Made by a program: the position numbers and the translations under genes. From the NCBI GenBank assembly GCA_020845995.1, contig JADLES010000265.1:1-34134 (forward strand): DNA of 34,134 nucleotides, written 5' to 3'. Positions 32,396 to 34,134 of this stretch are shown one piece after another; within the stretch, counting starts at the first letter, position 1, and the number at the start of each line of letters is the position of its first letter. The notes beneath the pieces are model-generated. The model was not told the DNA's origin and ran no database searches. It saw only the letters and a program-made list of their open reading frames with translations. The stretch comes from Burkholderiales bacterium (GTDB taxonomy: Bacteria > Pseudomonadota > Gammaproteobacteria > Burkholderiales > SG8-39).

Positions 32396-34134
32396 CTACA
32401 TATGGCTGACTGGTGCAGCCGCCTTGCGCAGCCGCCGCAGGATGCCGCGAACCGTGCGGCGCGACGCGCGTGAATCGAGGCGCTTGCGTCCGCCGCCCGC
32501 CGGCGGCGGCTGCAAGGCGCGCAGACCCGCCAGACCCAGCGCGGCGGCCAGCAGCTCGCCATCACGCTGCCCCGGATTGACCGCGGCGGGCGGCGCGATG
32601 ACCAGCGCGGCGGCGGCCTGCGCGCGCTCATCCGCTAGAACCGGCGCCGGCTCCTCGGCGCTCGGCTCCGCGCCGCGGTCTTGCCCCGTCGAATCGTCTT
32701 CCTCTTCCTGCGGAACCACGCCTTCGTCCTGCGAATCGGGGCGCTGCCCGCTCTCGAGGATAAGGTCGTGCCCCGCCTGCAGGCTCGCCACCGCGACGGT
32801 GGTGCTGAAGATCCTGCGGAAGGCATCGGCATCGAGCAAGCCGCCGGACAGGTCGCCGCCGAGCGCGCCCGCGATCAGGAGCTCGCTTTCCTGCAGATCT
32901 CCCGCCAGCCCCGCGCCGCCTTCGTCGTCGTCGCCCAGGCCGTCGGCATTGAATTCGTCGAACAGGGAGCCCGTAATCAGGTCATTGAAATCGGCCTGGA
33001 TATTGGTCACAAACCCGTTGCGCAGCGTCACTGCCGCGTTATCCCCGAAGAGCAGGTCCTCGGACAGGTTGCCGTAGAGGAAGTCGCTGCCGGCCCCGCC
33101 GATGAGGATGTCGTTGCCGGTGCCGCCGTTGAGAATGTCGTTGCCGCCGAACAGCACGTCCACGGAAATGATGTACAGCTGCGTGCCGCCGGCCGAGAAC
33201 GCCACCATGCCGCCGTCGCCGAACAGGATGTCGTTGCCGCCGGCGCTGTACACGACGTCGCTGAACGCGCCGCCCATCGCCACGTCGAATCCGTCTCCCG
33301 TGGAGATGGAGTCGTTGCCGCCCAGCAGCGGATCGCCCGTGAGCACCTGAAGCGGCGATCCGTCGGGATTGAAGATCGCCGTACCGTTGTCACCGGTCAC
33401 GATGTCCGCGCCGCCGCCGGTGGTGATCGCGTCGCTCGCCACGCCGCCGAACACGAGGTTGTTGCCGTTGCCGGCGACGATGATGTCGTTGTCTCCCGTC
33501 GAGGCGACCGTATCGGTCGTCTGCGCGATGTTGACGATCGACGAGCCGGTGAAGAAGTCGATCTGCGCGTTGTCGCCGGCGATCGTGTCGTTGCCGGTGC
33601 CGGCCAGCAGGAGATCCGCGCCGAATCCGCCGATCACCACGTTGTTGCCGTCGCCGACCAGGAGGACGTCATCGCCGCCAAAGCCCAGCTCCGTGCTTTC
33701 GAAGGAGGTCGGATTGCCGGCGCTGTCGAAGTTAAAGTTGCCGTTGTCCCCCGCCACGAAATCGTTGCCCGCGCTGGGCACGGCCCCGGCCGAGAACGTG
33801 ACCGCCGGATCGTTCACGTGGTCGTCGCCCAAGCCCGCCAGCACGACGTTGGTGCCTCCGCCCGCGACGATGGTGTCGCCCCAGGTCGGCTGATCGACCA
33901 GGCTGTCGGTGGTTTGCGCGGTCTGCACCTGCGACGGGCTCGTGTAGTAGGTGATCTGCGCGTTGTCCCCCGCGATCGTGTCGTTGCCCGCGCCCGCGGC
34001 CACGCTGTCGGCGCCCACCCCGCCCACCACCACGTTGTCGCCCTCGCCCGCGTAGAGCACGTCGGCACCGCCCGCGCTGGTGCCGGTGTTCTCGTAGTAG
34101 CTGAACGTGCCATCGCCCGCCCCCAGCACCGTAT
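32396..34134 (-). CDS. C-terminal part of a large RTX-like calcium-binding repeat protein (cut by the window edge)
   Basis: The frame is open to the right edge. The visible 579 or so residues are the C-terminal part, counted here from the GTG at 34129. About 1-370 consists of glycine/aspartate-rich repeats of the hemolysin type (GGxGxDxL-like), arranged in long units. GNDTIAGDNAQI recurs exactly at 48-59 and 179-190, and flanking motifs repeat with the same 131-residue period. From about 380 the protein becomes acidic and low in complexity, then ends in an Arg-rich tail (about 548-569). Such proteins are usually exported by type I secretion and bind calcium. The tail does not look like an ordinary type I signal. 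The function of the whole protein cannot be told. Confidence 0.85.
   Translation of the reverse strand, partial: TVLGAGDGTFSYYENTGTSAGGADVLYAGEGDNVVVGGVGADSVAAGAGNDTIAGDNAQITYYTSPSQVQTAQTTDSLVDQPTWGDTIVAGGGTNVVLAGLGDDHVNDPAVTFSAGAVPSAGNDFVAGDNGNFNFDSAGNPTSFESTELGFGGDDVLLVGDGNNVVIGGFGADLLLAGTGNDTIAGDNAQIDFFTGSSIVNIAQTTDTVASTGDNDIIVAGNGNNLVFGGVASDAITTGGGADIVTGDNGTAIFNPDGSPLQVLTGDPLLGGNDSISTGDGFDVAMGGAFSDVVYSAGGNDILFGDGGMVAFSAGGTQLYIISVDVLFGGNDILNGGTGNDILIGGAGSDFLYGNLSEDLLFGDNAAVTLRNGFVTNIQADFNDLITGSLFDEFNADGLGDDDEGGAGLAGDLQESELLIAGALGGDLSGGLLDADAFRRIFSTTVAVASLQAGHDLILESGQRPDSQDEGVVPQEEEDDSTGQDRGAEPSAEEPAPVLADERAQAAAALVIAPPAAVNPGQRDGELLAAALGLAGLRALQPPPAGGGRKRLDSRASRRTVRGILRRLRKAAAPVSHM

Overview
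The window is GC-rich, almost fully coding DNA, with short intergenic gaps and GTG starts alongside ATG. Two things point to a betaproteobacterium, probably Burkholderiales or a close relative: a tripartite tricarboxylate (TctCBA) transporter with a Bug-type receptor, and type IV pilins with sigma-54-like promoters. This placement is inferred from gene content, not from a marker gene. Nearly every gene is on the minus strand. The two clear exceptions are a small unknown gene (5311..5601) and a Crp/Fnr regulator (24762..25373). No tRNA, rRNA, insertion sequence or CRISPR array was seen.

Left region (1..13707): a glycosylation and pilin island. Its centre is two near-identical tandem type IV pilin genes (7232..8330), each with a sigma-54-type -24/-12 element the same distance upstream. 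Around them are a 741-residue TPR/GT41 (O-GlcNAc-transferase-like) protein, a TPR protein with a GT9-like domain, and a giant TPR-GT41-TPR-GT41-methyltransferase fusion. An FkbM methyltransferase and a membrane-embedded spermidine-synthase-like protein are also present. Three intact GT41 catalytic domains and two methyltransferases next to Ser/Thr-rich pilins suggest a cytoplasmic protein-glycosylation and glycan-capping system, possibly acting on the pilins. That link is inference.

Middle region (13751..20439): a signalling-coupled assembly-ATPase module. In transcription order it holds a PP2C phosphatase, a double-FHA protein, a metallo-beta-lactamase-fold phosphodiesterase-like protein, a GspE/PilB-type ATPase with an N-terminal GAF domain, and a GAF/HD-GYP protein. 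No kinase and no other pilus or secretion component lies in the window.

Right region (20696..31521): an oxalate catabolism locus. One operon encodes oxalyl-CoA decarboxylase (oxc), formyl-CoA:oxalate CoA-transferase (frc) and a stand-alone homologue of the 10-formyltetrahydrofolate dehydrogenase hydrolase domain. A second run encodes formate-tetrahydrofolate ligase (fhs), a universal stress protein, a TerC-family membrane protein and TctC-TctB-TctA. The divergent Crp/Fnr regulator has an FNR-like ExxSR recognition helix. Three palindromes of the form TTGAY-N4-GTCAA lie upstream of oxc, tctC and fhs. Each sits 22 or 23 bp from a -10-like hexamer, which is the geometry of class II FNR/CRP activation. 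The three operons therefore look like one regulon: uptake, activation to oxalyl-CoA, decarboxylation to formyl-CoA, and entry of the one-carbon unit into the folate pool.

Right edge (31538..34134): a periplasmic adaptor (HlyD/RND type) downstream of the C-terminal part of a large RTX-like calcium-binding repeat protein that runs off the window.
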